Of a stretch of 11,644 nt of DNA, positions 1-5,606 are shown in pieces (the first letter of the stretch is position 1; each line of letters opens with the position of its first letter). The position numbers and the translations under genes are program-made. The stretch spans positions 1-11,644 of the forward strand of contig CACYBC010000041.1 in assembly GCA_902772615.1 (NCBI GenBank). The letters run 5' to 3'. Origin of the DNA: an uncultured Ruminococcus sp. (lineage in GTDB: Bacteria > Bacillota > Clostridia > Oscillospirales > Ruminococcaceae). The notes beneath the pieces were generated by a model, which saw nothing but the letters and a program-made list of their open reading frames with translations, made no database searches and was not told where the DNA came from.

Positions 1-300
1 CTTCCCTTTACGGAACACAAGTTTCGCTGTACCCATCTTTGCACCGTCAGCGAATGCCCAGTCCATGGCATCAGAGCGGAACGGTACTTTGATGCGTCCA
101 TTGAGGGTATGCAGACTGAACACTCTATCGGTATGTTCCTTATTCCACAGAAGCGAGTAATCTCTCCCTCTCACAAGTTCCAGCTGAGTAGAACGGAATT
201 GCGGAACTATCTTCCTTCCGTTCTTCTTCCTGAACTTCTCCGGATGTGAGCGCATATTCGACTCAATGGTCTTCAATGAAAGCCTTGGACGGCAATTCCC
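1..300 (-). pseudogene. TnpB/IS605 OrfB-like transposon protein fragment (runs off left edge, 5' truncated)
   Basis: The minus strand is open from an in-frame TGA at 303-301 to the window edge. From the first ATG (255-253) it encodes about 85 residues, including GRIKVPFRSDAMDW and KMGTAKLVFRKGK. The 'hydrophobic-LxTxxGRIKVPF ... G..KLV.RKGKW' layout is typical of the beta-barrel (wedge) part of TnpB (IS200/IS605 OrfB) proteins, just before the RuvC-like nuclease. In the family this part is preceded by roughly 100 or more residues that are missing here, and no ribosome binding site precedes the ATG. Codons between the TGA and the ATG also read as plausible protein (RLSLKTIESN), which suggests the 5' part was lost by truncation. 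Inference: a decayed insertion-sequence remnant. The catalytic half lies outside the window, so its state is unknown. Moderate confidence in family, lower in pseudogene status. Confidence 0.5.
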
Positions 301-333
301 TCAAAACTTCACTTTTTCTTCACCCATTCCATC

Positions 334-362
334 TTGTAGTAGCCGTATAATTTATATATATT
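334..362 (+). promoter_or_regulatory. possible promoter for the RING/DUF2628 gene
   Basis: TTGTAG (334-339) is followed after 17 bases by TATATT (357-362), which fits sigma-A spacing although the -35 matches poorly. An overlapping TATAAT lies at 346-351 but lacks a good -35. The AT-rich patch sits 36 bases upstream of the start codon at 399. Weak support. Confidence 0.35.
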
Positions 363-398
363 TAGCACAAATCAATTATCTATGCCAAAGGAAATCAG

Positions 399-1307
399 AT
401 GTCAGATTACACAGGCGTGCTCTGTCCCTACTGCGGAAAGCCCTTCACGGCGGACGACGACATAGCGGTCTGCCCCGAATGCGGCACCCCGCACCACAGA
501 GACTGCTACCGCGAACACGGCGAGTGCGCGAATCAGGCCCTCCACTCCGGCTCCTTCGAGTGGGCAAAGCCCGCTGAGACTGTCAGCGAGCCCGCAAAGA
601 CGAACAACGAATACATATGCCCGAGATGCGGTGCCGTCATCTCCAGGGAGGATCCCTTCTGCCCGAACTGCGGCGAGCCGGTGCCGCAGACCCTTCCCGA
701 CTTCAGGGAAGACAGGATGAAGGAGTTCCGTGAAAGGCTGGAAGAAGACGGTCTACAGGGAACGACAGCAGTCTATTCCCTGAAATCAACAGACAAGATA
801 GACGGGGTGACCCTGGCTGACCTGATGTCCTACCTCAAGAATCCCGGCTACATCATCGCGATCTGCAAACAGGTCGTCACCGGAAGGAAGATATCCTTCT
901 CCCTCCCCGCTCTGTTCTCGCCCACCCTGTTCTTCCTGTACAATAAGGTCTGGCCGGAAGGGATAATGGCCCTGATCATCTCACTGCTGCTCTCCATTCC
1001 GGACGGCATGATAGTGTTCTACCGGATGACCAGTTCCACAGTATTCAACGTGCCGCTGTCCACATGGGACAGCCTTTCCTCGGCGTGCTCCGTCATCAGC
1101 GTCATCTTCAACCTGTTCTTCGCATTCTACGGCATGTACATACTCAGAAAAAACGCTGTAAGGAAGATCAGCAAGCTCAGGAGCATGAGCAGGGATGAGA
1201 ACGAGTTCCAGATCCTTCTTAAAAAGCATTCGCCCCCGTCCAAGGCAGTCATCGCTTTCATAGGCATCTATGTGGCGATGCTTATATTCAGCCTGTTCAT
1301 ATCATGA
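399..1307 (+). CDS. RING-like zinc finger / zinc ribbon membrane protein, DUF2628-like
   Basis: A 302-residue protein with three parts. The N-terminus has a RING-like zinc cluster (C9, C12, C25, C28, H32/H33, C36, C43) of the kind called prokaryotic RING finger. A short zinc ribbon follows (C74, C77, C88, C91). The C-terminal half has hydrophobic segments at about 166-183, 186-207, 226-249 and 283-301. The stretch containing KISFSLPALFSPTLFFLYNKVW resembles DUF2628 membrane domains, whose hallmark is a 'SFNWAAFFFGPFWFFYRKMY'-like motif. The start is supported by AAAGGA (387-392), six bases upstream of the ATG. Function is unknown; members of this architecture are predicted membrane proteins with a cytosolic zinc module that could bind nucleic acid or protein. 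It is monocistronic as far as can be seen, ends 53 bases before the rpsF promoter, and has no clear terminator. Family moderately sure, role not. Confidence 0.75.
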   Translation: MSDYTGVLCPYCGKPFTADDDIAVCPECGTPHHRDCYREHGECANQALHSGSFEWAKPAETVSEPAKTNNEYICPRCGAVISREDPFCPNCGEPVPQTLPDFREDRMKEFRERLEEDGLQGTTAVYSLKSTDKIDGVTLADLMSYLKNPGYIIAICKQVVTGRKISFSLPALFSPTLFFLYNKVWPEGIMALIISLLLSIPDGMIVFYRMTSSTVFNVPLSTWDSLSSACSVISVIFNLFFAFYGMYILRKNAVRKISKLRSMSRDENEFQILLKKHSPPSKAVIAFIGIYVAMLIFSLFIS

Positions 1308-1360
1308 GCGGCTTCCGGAGGTCCATCAGCCATTTTCTGTTATCGCCCTGAGATTTGTCT

Positions 1361-1389
1361 TTGACATATCGGAATATTGTTGTTATAAT
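1361..1389 (+). promoter_or_regulatory. sigma-A promoter of rpsF-ssb-rpsR
   Basis: TTGACA (1361-1366), a 17-base spacer, and TATAAT (1384-1389): both hexamers match the consensus exactly. The start of transcription is predicted near 1396, giving a leader of about 70 bases before rpsF. This is a very strong housekeeping promoter, as expected for ribosomal protein genes. Confidence 0.9.
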
Positions 1390-1390
1390 C

Positions 1391-1411
1391 TATTGTCGTC
1401 TTACGACAATA
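1391..1411 (+). promoter_or_regulatory. 9-bp perfect palindrome at predicted transcription start
   Basis: TATTGTCGT (1391-1399), loop CTT, ACGACAATA (1403-1411): a perfect nine-base inverted repeat starting two bases after the -10 box and spanning the predicted +1. It could be a repressor operator. If the transcript starts upstream of about 1393 it could also form a 5'-end hairpin that stabilises the mRNA. It is not followed by a U-tract, so it is not a terminator. Confidence 0.5.
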
Positions 1412-1456
1412 TCCTTGTCCGCAGCGTGTCTGCGGACCGTAAAGTCCAAAAGGAGG
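1412..1456 (+). promoter_or_regulatory. candidate S6:S18-type autoregulatory leader of rpsF
   Basis: A hairpin GTCCGCAG (1417-1424), loop CGTGT, CTGCGGAC (1430-1437) is flanked by TCCTT (1412-1416), which can pair with AAGGA (1450-1454) inside the rpsF Shine-Dalgarno sequence AGGAGG (1451-1456). That outer pairing would hide the ribosome binding site and leave CCG (1437-1439, its first C being the closing base of the hairpin) in or next to the internal loop. Known S6:S18 leaders in many bacteria contain a conserved CCG that mimics the 16S rRNA site bound by the S6:S18 dimer. A competing pairing GGAC (1434-1437) with GTCC (1444-1447) is also possible. The structure is seen in the sequence; its use as a regulator is inferred from the family and operon content. 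Confidence 0.5.
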
Positions 1457-1464
1457 AAAACGAA

Positions 1465-1752
1465 ATGCAAGCCAGTTATGAAACCATCTTGGTTGTGAGT
1501 ACTGCACTTGACGAGGAAGCCACAAAGGCTCTTGTCACAAGGTTCACTGACCTCATCTCCGCCAGCGGCTCCGTAGAGTCCGTGGACGAATGGGGAAAGC
1601 GCCGTCTTGCATATGAGATCAACGATGAAAAGGAAGGGAATTATTTCCTCATCAATTTCACCGCAGACACAGATTTCATATCAGAACTCAACCGTATCTA
1701 TGCGATCACCGATGGTCTACTGCGCACTATCGTAGTACGCAAGGATCAGTGA
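1465..1752 (+). CDS. rpsF: 30S ribosomal protein S6
   Basis: A 95-residue protein starting MQASYETILVVSTALDEE, the usual length for bacterial S6. The typical 'YET..I' first strand and the WGKRRLAYEI signature (about 43-52) are present, followed by the ISELNRIYAITDGLLRTIVV region. S6 pairs with S18 and binds the central domain of 16S rRNA in the small subunit platform. The ATG at 1465 is chosen because AGGAGG (1451-1456) sits eight bases upstream; the longer open frame back to 1270 crosses the promoter and leader and is not real coding sequence. It is the first gene of the rpsF-ssb-rpsR operon, driven by the consensus promoter at 1361-1389 and probably feedback-controlled through the leader hairpin. 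No anomalies seen. Identification is very secure. Confidence 0.97.
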   Translation: MQASYETILVVSTALDEEATKALVTRFTDLISASGSVESVDEWGKRRLAYEINDEKEGNYFLINFTADTDFISELNRIYAITDGLLRTIVVRKDQ

Positions 1753-1787
1753 TCTGTCATCCGATCATATTGATTTAGGAGGTCTAC

Positions 1788-2240
1788 ATGCTCAACCAGG
1801 TATCTTTAATGGGAAGACTCACGGCAGATCCTGAACTGCGCCATACACCGAACGATGTTGCCGTCACCACATTCACGGTCGCGGTAAACCGTTCCTATGT
1901 AAAGCAGGGTGCTGAGCGCCAGGCCGACTTTATTGATGTTGTTGCATGGCGCAATACCGCAGAGTTCGTCTGCAGGTATTTCAAGAAAGGTCAGATGATC
2001 GCCGTAACGGGATCGATCCAGACCAGAAATTATCAGGACAGAGAAGGCAAGAACCGCAAGGCCGTCGAGGTAGTGGCTGACAACGTCTACTTCACCGAGA
2101 GCAGGAACAGTTCTTCCGGAGCGCCCGCGGGCAATCCCGCCTACGACTCCGTGGAGGAGCAGGAGAAGAACACTTCTTATTCCGCAGGCAGCGTTGACGA
2201 CTTCACAGTAGTCGCTAACGACGAGGATCTTCCCTTCTGA
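1788..2240 (+). CDS. ssb: single-stranded DNA-binding protein
   Basis: A 150-residue SSB. The OB fold spans about 1-105, with the family pattern LNQVSLMGRLTADPELR, the central IDVVAWRNTAEFVCRYFKKG and the end of the fold near VVADNVYFTES. A low-complexity linker rich in Ser, Gly, Ala and Asn follows. The acidic tip ends in DEDLPF, the conserved peptide that recruits replication and repair partners. SSB coats single-stranded DNA during replication, recombination and repair. The start is supported by TTAGGAGG (1775-1782), five bases upstream of the ATG. Its place between rpsF and rpsR is the classic Firmicutes arrangement, with a 35-base gap after rpsF. All family features look intact. Confidence 0.97.
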   Translation: MLNQVSLMGRLTADPELRHTPNDVAVTTFTVAVNRSYVKQGAERQADFIDVVAWRNTAEFVCRYFKKGQMIAVTGSIQTRNYQDREGKNRKAVEVVADNVYFTESRNSSSGAPAGNPAYDSVEEQEKNTSYSAGSVDDFTVVANDEDLPF

Positions 2241-2263
2241 AAAGTATTCACAAGGAGTAAACG

Positions 2264-2587
2264 ATGGAAAATAACGTGGAAGTTGCCGTCCAGGCAACAG
2301 AGAATGCTTCTACAGAGCGTCCCGCCGCAAGGCAGGAAAACAGTGAGCGTCCGCAGCGCCAGTCTTATAACCGTCAGCAGCGCCGCAGGAAGGTCTGCAC
2401 CTTCTGCACAGAGCGCGATGCAGTCATCGATTATAAGAACCCCGCTCAGCTTCGCAAGTTCATCTCCGAGAGAGGAAAGATCCTTCCCCGCAGGATGACC
2501 GGAACATGCGCAAGACATCAGCGCGAGCTCACAGTCGCCATCAAGCGCGCACGTCAGGTAGCCCTGCTGCCTTACATCAGCGACTGA
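2264..2587 (+). CDS. rpsR: 30S ribosomal protein S18, zinc-binding (C+) form
   Basis: A 107-residue protein whose last ~65 residues are a standard S18: KVCTFCTERDAVIDYKNP, then ISERGKILPRRMTGTCARHQ and RARQVALLPYISD. C45, C48, C82 and H85 form a likely zinc site, so this is the zinc-dependent C+ type rather than the C- paralogue expressed under zinc limitation. The first ~40 residues are a polar, Gln/Arg/Glu-rich, probably disordered extension, longer than in E. coli S18 (75 residues); such tails occur in Clostridia and Actinobacteria. AAGGAG (2251-2256) lies seven bases before the ATG. It is the last gene of the operon, followed directly by a strong terminator. S18 forms a dimer with S6 in the 30S platform. 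Confidence 0.96.
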   Translation: MENNVEVAVQATENASTERPAARQENSERPQRQSYNRQQRRRKVCTFCTERDAVIDYKNPAQLRKFISERGKILPRRMTGTCARHQRELTVAIKRARQVALLPYISD

Positions 2588-2602
2588 TCCAAGAGAGGTA
2601 TT

Positions 2603-2642
2603 CGTCCGCAGATCCAGAAGATCTGCGGACGTTTTCTTTTTC
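2603..2642 (+). terminator. rho-independent terminator of rpsF-ssb-rpsR
   Basis: CGTCCGCAGATC (2603-2614), loop CAGAA, GATCTGCGGACG (2620-2631): a perfect 12-base stem followed by TTTTCTTTTTC. It begins 15 bases after the rpsR stop. Its GTCCGCAG/CTGCGGAC arms are identical to those of the rpsF leader hairpin. Confidence 0.93.
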
Positions 2643-2647
2643 TGTGT

Positions 2648-2676
2648 TTGACCTTTGTGCCGGATTCTAATATATT
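2648..2676 (+). promoter_or_regulatory. promoter of the GH25 lysozyme gene
   Basis: TTGACC (2648-2653), 17-base spacer, TATATT (2671-2676). The predicted transcription start, about seven bases after the -10, falls at about 2683, the A of the ATG of the next gene. No Shine-Dalgarno sequence exists between the -10 and the ATG, consistent with a leaderless or nearly leaderless message. Confidence 0.6.
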
Positions 2677-2682
2677 GGTAAC

Positions 2683-3576
2683 ATGCTCAGTGAGAAGAAA
2701 AAAAGACATCTGTTCATTATCGCGGCAAGCCTTTTTCTGGTGCTTGTCCTGTTTTCATTTGCCTATATCTCAGCCATGAGCATCTCCCGGTACGACAGGA
2801 GCAACAGGCTCTTTTCCGGAGAGAAATATTTCTATTACGACGGACAGCTCATCATCAGGGACCCCGGTATCAGAGACAACATATATAAGCGGGAATACTT
2901 TCATATGAGGGACGGCCGGCTCTACTATGAAGAGGAAGGCGTCGACACCTGGTTCGGCATAGATGTCTCCGGATACCAGGACTGGATACGCTGGAGCCGC
3001 GTTGCGGAAGACGGAGTGCAGTTTGCCTTCATAAGGCTCGGCAACAGAGGCTATTCCGGAGGCACGATCTACAAGGACTCCAAATTCGAGTACAACTATA
3101 CCGAAGCCCGTCACTGCGGCATACCGGTCGGTGTCTACTTTTTCTCGCAGGCGCTGAACGACGAGGAAGCTGTCGAGGAGGCGGAATACATACTCAGACA
3201 GCTGAACGGGCGCGTGCTCGATCTTCCGATAGTATTCGACTGGGAATATGTATCTCCCGATGCAAGGACCGGCGACATCACTCCCGAAGCACTGACCAGC
3301 GCCTGCAACGCCTTCTGCAGGAGGATCGAGGAGAGCGGATATTCCGCCATGGTATACACTAACCTCTATACCGCCTACAGCAGATACAACTTCAGCGAGA
3401 TCAGCAATAAATATATCTGGCTTGCCCAGTTCAACGATTATCCCACTTTCCGCTACTACTTTGACGTGTTCCAGTATTCATGCACCGGAAAGGTCCACGG
3501 CATCGAGGGCGAGGTGGACCTGAACCTGATGTTCGTCGATCCGAAAAGCTTCCTTAAGCGCACAGGTTCCATCTGA
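2683..3576 (+). CDS. membrane-anchored GH25 family lysozyme (muramidase)
   Basis: A 297-residue protein. Residues 1-8 are basic, then a single hydrophobic segment (about 9-31) without a clear cleavage site acts as a signal anchor. A ~55-residue linker leads to a glycoside hydrolase family 25 domain (about 90-290). Family hallmarks are WFGIDVSGYQ (catalytic-region D94), the strand-end pair in FDWEY (D186, E188) and EVDLN (D279). GH25 enzymes cut the beta-1,4 bond between N-acetylmuramic acid and N-acetylglucosamine in peptidoglycan, so the role is probably wall turnover on the outer face of the membrane. No phage genes or wall-binding repeats are nearby, so a cellular lysozyme is likelier than a prophage endolysin. 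The ATG at 2683 has no ribosome binding site; the next in-frame ATG (residue 32) also lacks one and would remove the anchor. Confidence 0.88.
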   Translation: MLSEKKKRHLFIIAASLFLVLVLFSFAYISAMSISRYDRSNRLFSGEKYFYYDGQLIIRDPGIRDNIYKREYFHMRDGRLYYEEEGVDTWFGIDVSGYQDWIRWSRVAEDGVQFAFIRLGNRGYSGGTIYKDSKFEYNYTEARHCGIPVGVYFFSQALNDEEAVEEAEYILRQLNGRVLDLPIVFDWEYVSPDARTGDITPEALTSACNAFCRRIEESGYSAMVYTNLYTAYSRYNFSEISNKYIWLAQFNDYPTFRYYFDVFQYSCTGKVHGIEGEVDLNLMFVDPKSFLKRTGSI

Positions 3577-3595
3577 CAACAGGATCCATGATACA

Positions 3596-3623
3596 GAAAG
3601 AGGCTCCTTCCGGAGCCTCTTTC
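3596..3623. terminator. bidirectional terminator between convergent genes
   Basis: GAAAGAGGCTCC (3596-3607), loop TTCC, GGAGCCTCTTTC (3612-3623): a perfect 12-base stem whose A-rich and T-rich ends give a U-run in either direction. It lies between the stop of the GH25 gene (plus) and the stop of the acyl-CoA synthetase gene (minus), serving both. Confidence 0.88.
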
Positions 3624-3625
3624 TT

Positions 3626-5281
3626 TCAGTAGCTTCTCTTTATCTTGTTCGTCGATGTCTTCGGGAAAGGTTCCTTCCTTATCACGACTTTTGTGACTCT
3701 CTTGTATGCCGGAAGGATATCCAGGACCTCACTGATATCCTTGAGTATCTCCTGCTCGCTCTTTCCTTCGGCTTCCTCGCCCAGGAATACTTCCGCAAAC
3801 AGGGAGTGCTCATCGCCTTTGTCGTTCTTAAGGCCCTGCACCACGACTTCCTCTATGTACGGGATTCCCTGGATATATCCCTCGATCTCCTCCGGATAGA
3901 CGTTTTTACCGTTGTTGAGAACTATGATGTTCTTTTTCCTGCCGGTTATTACCAGCTGGTCATCGGCATCGATGTATCCGTAGTCTCCGGTGTAGAACCA
4001 TCCGTCCCTGATGACTTCCGCAGTTTTCTCCGGCTGCTTGTAATATCCCTTCATGACGGTGTCGCCTTTGACGCAGATCTCCCCTATACCTTCCTCGTTC
4101 GGAGAATCTATCCTCCATTCAAGGCACGGAAGTCTCTTTCCCACCGTGTCATAGGTGATCGTCCTCTCATGGTTGACTGACACCAGAGGCGAGCACTCGG
4201 TTATTCCGTATCCTCCTACCAGATATATCCCTATGTCGTTGAAGAACTCACCTATCTCAGGTCTGATAGGAGCGCCTCCGCAGACGATCTTTATGAGTCT
4301 TCCGCCGAAAACGTTCCTGAGGGATCTGAAGATCATAGGTCTGAGGTCGATCCCGACCTTCCTCAGCTTTCTGGACAGTTTGACAGCCTTGCTGAAGGAT
4401 CTCTCCTTCCCCTGCTGCCTGATGTTCTTCATGATGCTGGAATACATGTATTCCGCCAGAGCGGGCACTATGTAGACATAGCTCGGCTTGTATCTCTGCA
4501 GATCCTTGACGATCCTTCTCAGCGACGAGTTGAGACAGAGCGTCGAGTGATAGTGCAGACTGACAAGGATGTCGGTCACGGATTCGTAGGTGTGGTGATA
4601 CGGCAGGACTGACAGTCCCTTGTCATATATCTGTGAAACGTGCAGTCCGTAATATACGCATGACACAAGATTGTGCTCCGTGAGCATGACCCCCTTGGCG
4701 ATGCCGGTGGTACCTGATGTGTAGACGAGATACTTGACGTTATATTCATCCGAGTGCAGCGCATCATAGGCCGCCCGGTCCAGCCCGGACCCGAGATCCA
4801 GAAGTCTGCGGTACGAGAGGAACTCCCCGTCGTCCTCATCAGCCCCGAACAGGATGAAACATCTGACTGCCGGCAGGCTGTCCCTGTTTTCCCTCACCCA
4901 TTTTTCGTGCTTGCTGCTGACGAACATGACTGTCGCATCGCTCTCGGTCAGGACATGGATCTTGTCGTTTGTGGGCAGTTCTCCGTCCACCGGGATGAAA
5001 ACTCCTGCGCTCTTGAGCACAGTGATATAAGCGCAGATCCATTCAAAGCTGTTCTCGCTGAGACATGCGATATGCGCGTCGCCGAACCCGAGTTCGGTAA
5101 GCGCTGCGCCGAGGTCTTCCGTGATGTCATAGAACTCGCGATATGTCACATGGATGATCTCATCGCTGTCACCGCGGGTAAACTGGTACGCGTCTCTGTC
5201 CGGGCAGTCCGCGACCGCCAGATCCAGCATCTCCCTGATGGAATGAAACGGAACCGGTTTATAATCGACCCTGTTAAGCAT
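3626..5281 (-). CDS. AMP-forming long-chain acyl-CoA synthetase (FadD-like, ANL superfamily)
   Basis: A 551-residue adenylate-forming enzyme. Motifs in order: the phosphate-binding loop YTSGTTGIAKGV (187-198), GYGITECSP (358-365), YTGDYGYID (430-438), the hinge region TGRKKNIIVLNNGKNVYPEE (447-466) and the C-terminal TSTNKIKR containing the candidate catalytic lysine K546. The family activates a carboxylic acid with ATP to an acyl-adenylate, then transfers it to CoA or a carrier-protein thiol. The long-chain type fits the N-terminal half, but substrate and acceptor cannot be read from sequence; no acyl carrier protein gene adjoins. An in-frame TAA shortly upstream and no other start codon fix the ATG at 5281. 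AAGGAG lies 17 bases away, unusually far, so translation may be weak or use the closer GAAGAG. It follows the small membrane protein gene by 34 bases and probably shares its transcript. Confidence 0.87.
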   Translation of the reverse strand: MLNRVDYKPVPFHSIREMLDLAVADCPDRDAYQFTRGDSDEIIHVTYREFYDITEDLGAALTELGFGDAHIACLSENSFEWICAYITVLKSAGVFIPVDGELPTNDKIHVLTESDATVMFVSSKHEKWVRENRDSLPAVRCFILFGADEDDGEFLSYRRLLDLGSGLDRAAYDALHSDEYNVKYLVYTSGTTGIAKGVMLTEHNLVSCVYYGLHVSQIYDKGLSVLPYHHTYESVTDILVSLHYHSTLCLNSSLRRIVKDLQRYKPSYVYIVPALAEYMYSSIMKNIRQQGKERSFSKAVKLSRKLRKVGIDLRPMIFRSLRNVFGGRLIKIVCGGAPIRPEIGEFFNDIGIYLVGGYGITECSPLVSVNHERTITYDTVGKRLPCLEWRIDSPNEEGIGEICVKGDTVMKGYYKQPEKTAEVIRDGWFYTGDYGYIDADDQLVITGRKKNIIVLNNGKNVYPEEIEGYIQGIPYIEEVVVQGLKNDKGDEHSLFAEVFLGEEAEGKSEQEILKDISEVLDILPAYKRVTKVVIRKEPFPKTSTNKIKRSY

Positions 5282-5315
5282 TTTGTAACTACTCTTCTCT
5301 CCTTAGATTAGTACC

Positions 5316-5498
5316 TTATTCGTCCAGATACTCGTCTCCGTCCTCGATATACTGGACACCCTTAAGGGACTTAGCGTATATCGCGGCAAAACACGCCACG
5401 GTCACCGCTGCGACTGCAAAACTGGCTGCCACAGAGATCGCGACTTTCGCGGCTATCTTGCTGTTTTCTTCCCTTGTTCTGACTGATCTTCTTGCCAT
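5316..5498 (-). CDS. 60-residue single-pass membrane protein of unknown function
   Basis: A small protein starting MARRSVRTREENSK, with a strongly basic N-terminus, one hydrophobic Ala/Val-rich helix (about 16-41) and an acidic tail ending EDGDEYLDE. The charge pattern predicts N-terminus in, acidic C-terminus out. The ATG at 5498 is chosen because AAAGGAGAT lies about six bases upstream; the frame stays open further upstream (to a 92-residue version) but that part has no ribosome binding site and crosses the intergenic hairpin. I do not recognise a family. It sits between the helicase (108-base gap, weak hairpin) and the acyl-CoA synthetase (34-base gap), so it is more likely coupled to the latter, perhaps as a membrane partner, which is inference only. 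Confidence 0.7.
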   Translation of the reverse strand: MARRSVRTREENSKIAAKVAISVAASFAVAAVTVACFAAIYAKSLKGVQYIEDGDEYLDE

Positions 5499-5565
5499 GT
5501 CTTTATCTCCTTTCAGTCGGTGTGGTACTGATTTCAGTATATCTTTGGAAAGATGGTTTTTCTTG

Positions 5566-5592
5566 AATAAAGTGTGAAAACATTTCTCACAC
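5566..5592 (-). terminator. weak hairpin after the helicase gene, possible terminator
   Basis: On the minus strand GTGTGA (5592-5587) pairs with TCACAC (5577-5572) around nine bases, followed by TTTATT. It begins 15 bases after the helicase stop codon. The stem is short and AT-flanked, so termination is probably partial, leaving read-through into the two downstream genes possible. Confidence 0.35.
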
Positions 5593-5606
5593 ATTCACAT
5601 AACAGT

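Noticed and set aside
266..577. 103-codon plus-strand ORF overlapping the RING/DUF2628 gene
   Set aside because: Arg-rich shadow frame of the zinc protein gene, with no ribosome binding site.
1417..1437. rpsF leader hairpin as a terminator
   Set aside because: No U-tract follows it; the downstream bases are CGTAAAGTCC.
1270..1464. N-terminal extension of S6 to an upstream ATG
   Set aside because: It would translate through the promoter and leader; S6 has standard length from the ATG at 1465.
5499..5594. N-terminal extension of the small membrane protein to 92 residues
   Set aside because: No ribosome binding site upstream, and the extension contains the downstream gene's own AAAGGAG and the intergenic hairpin.
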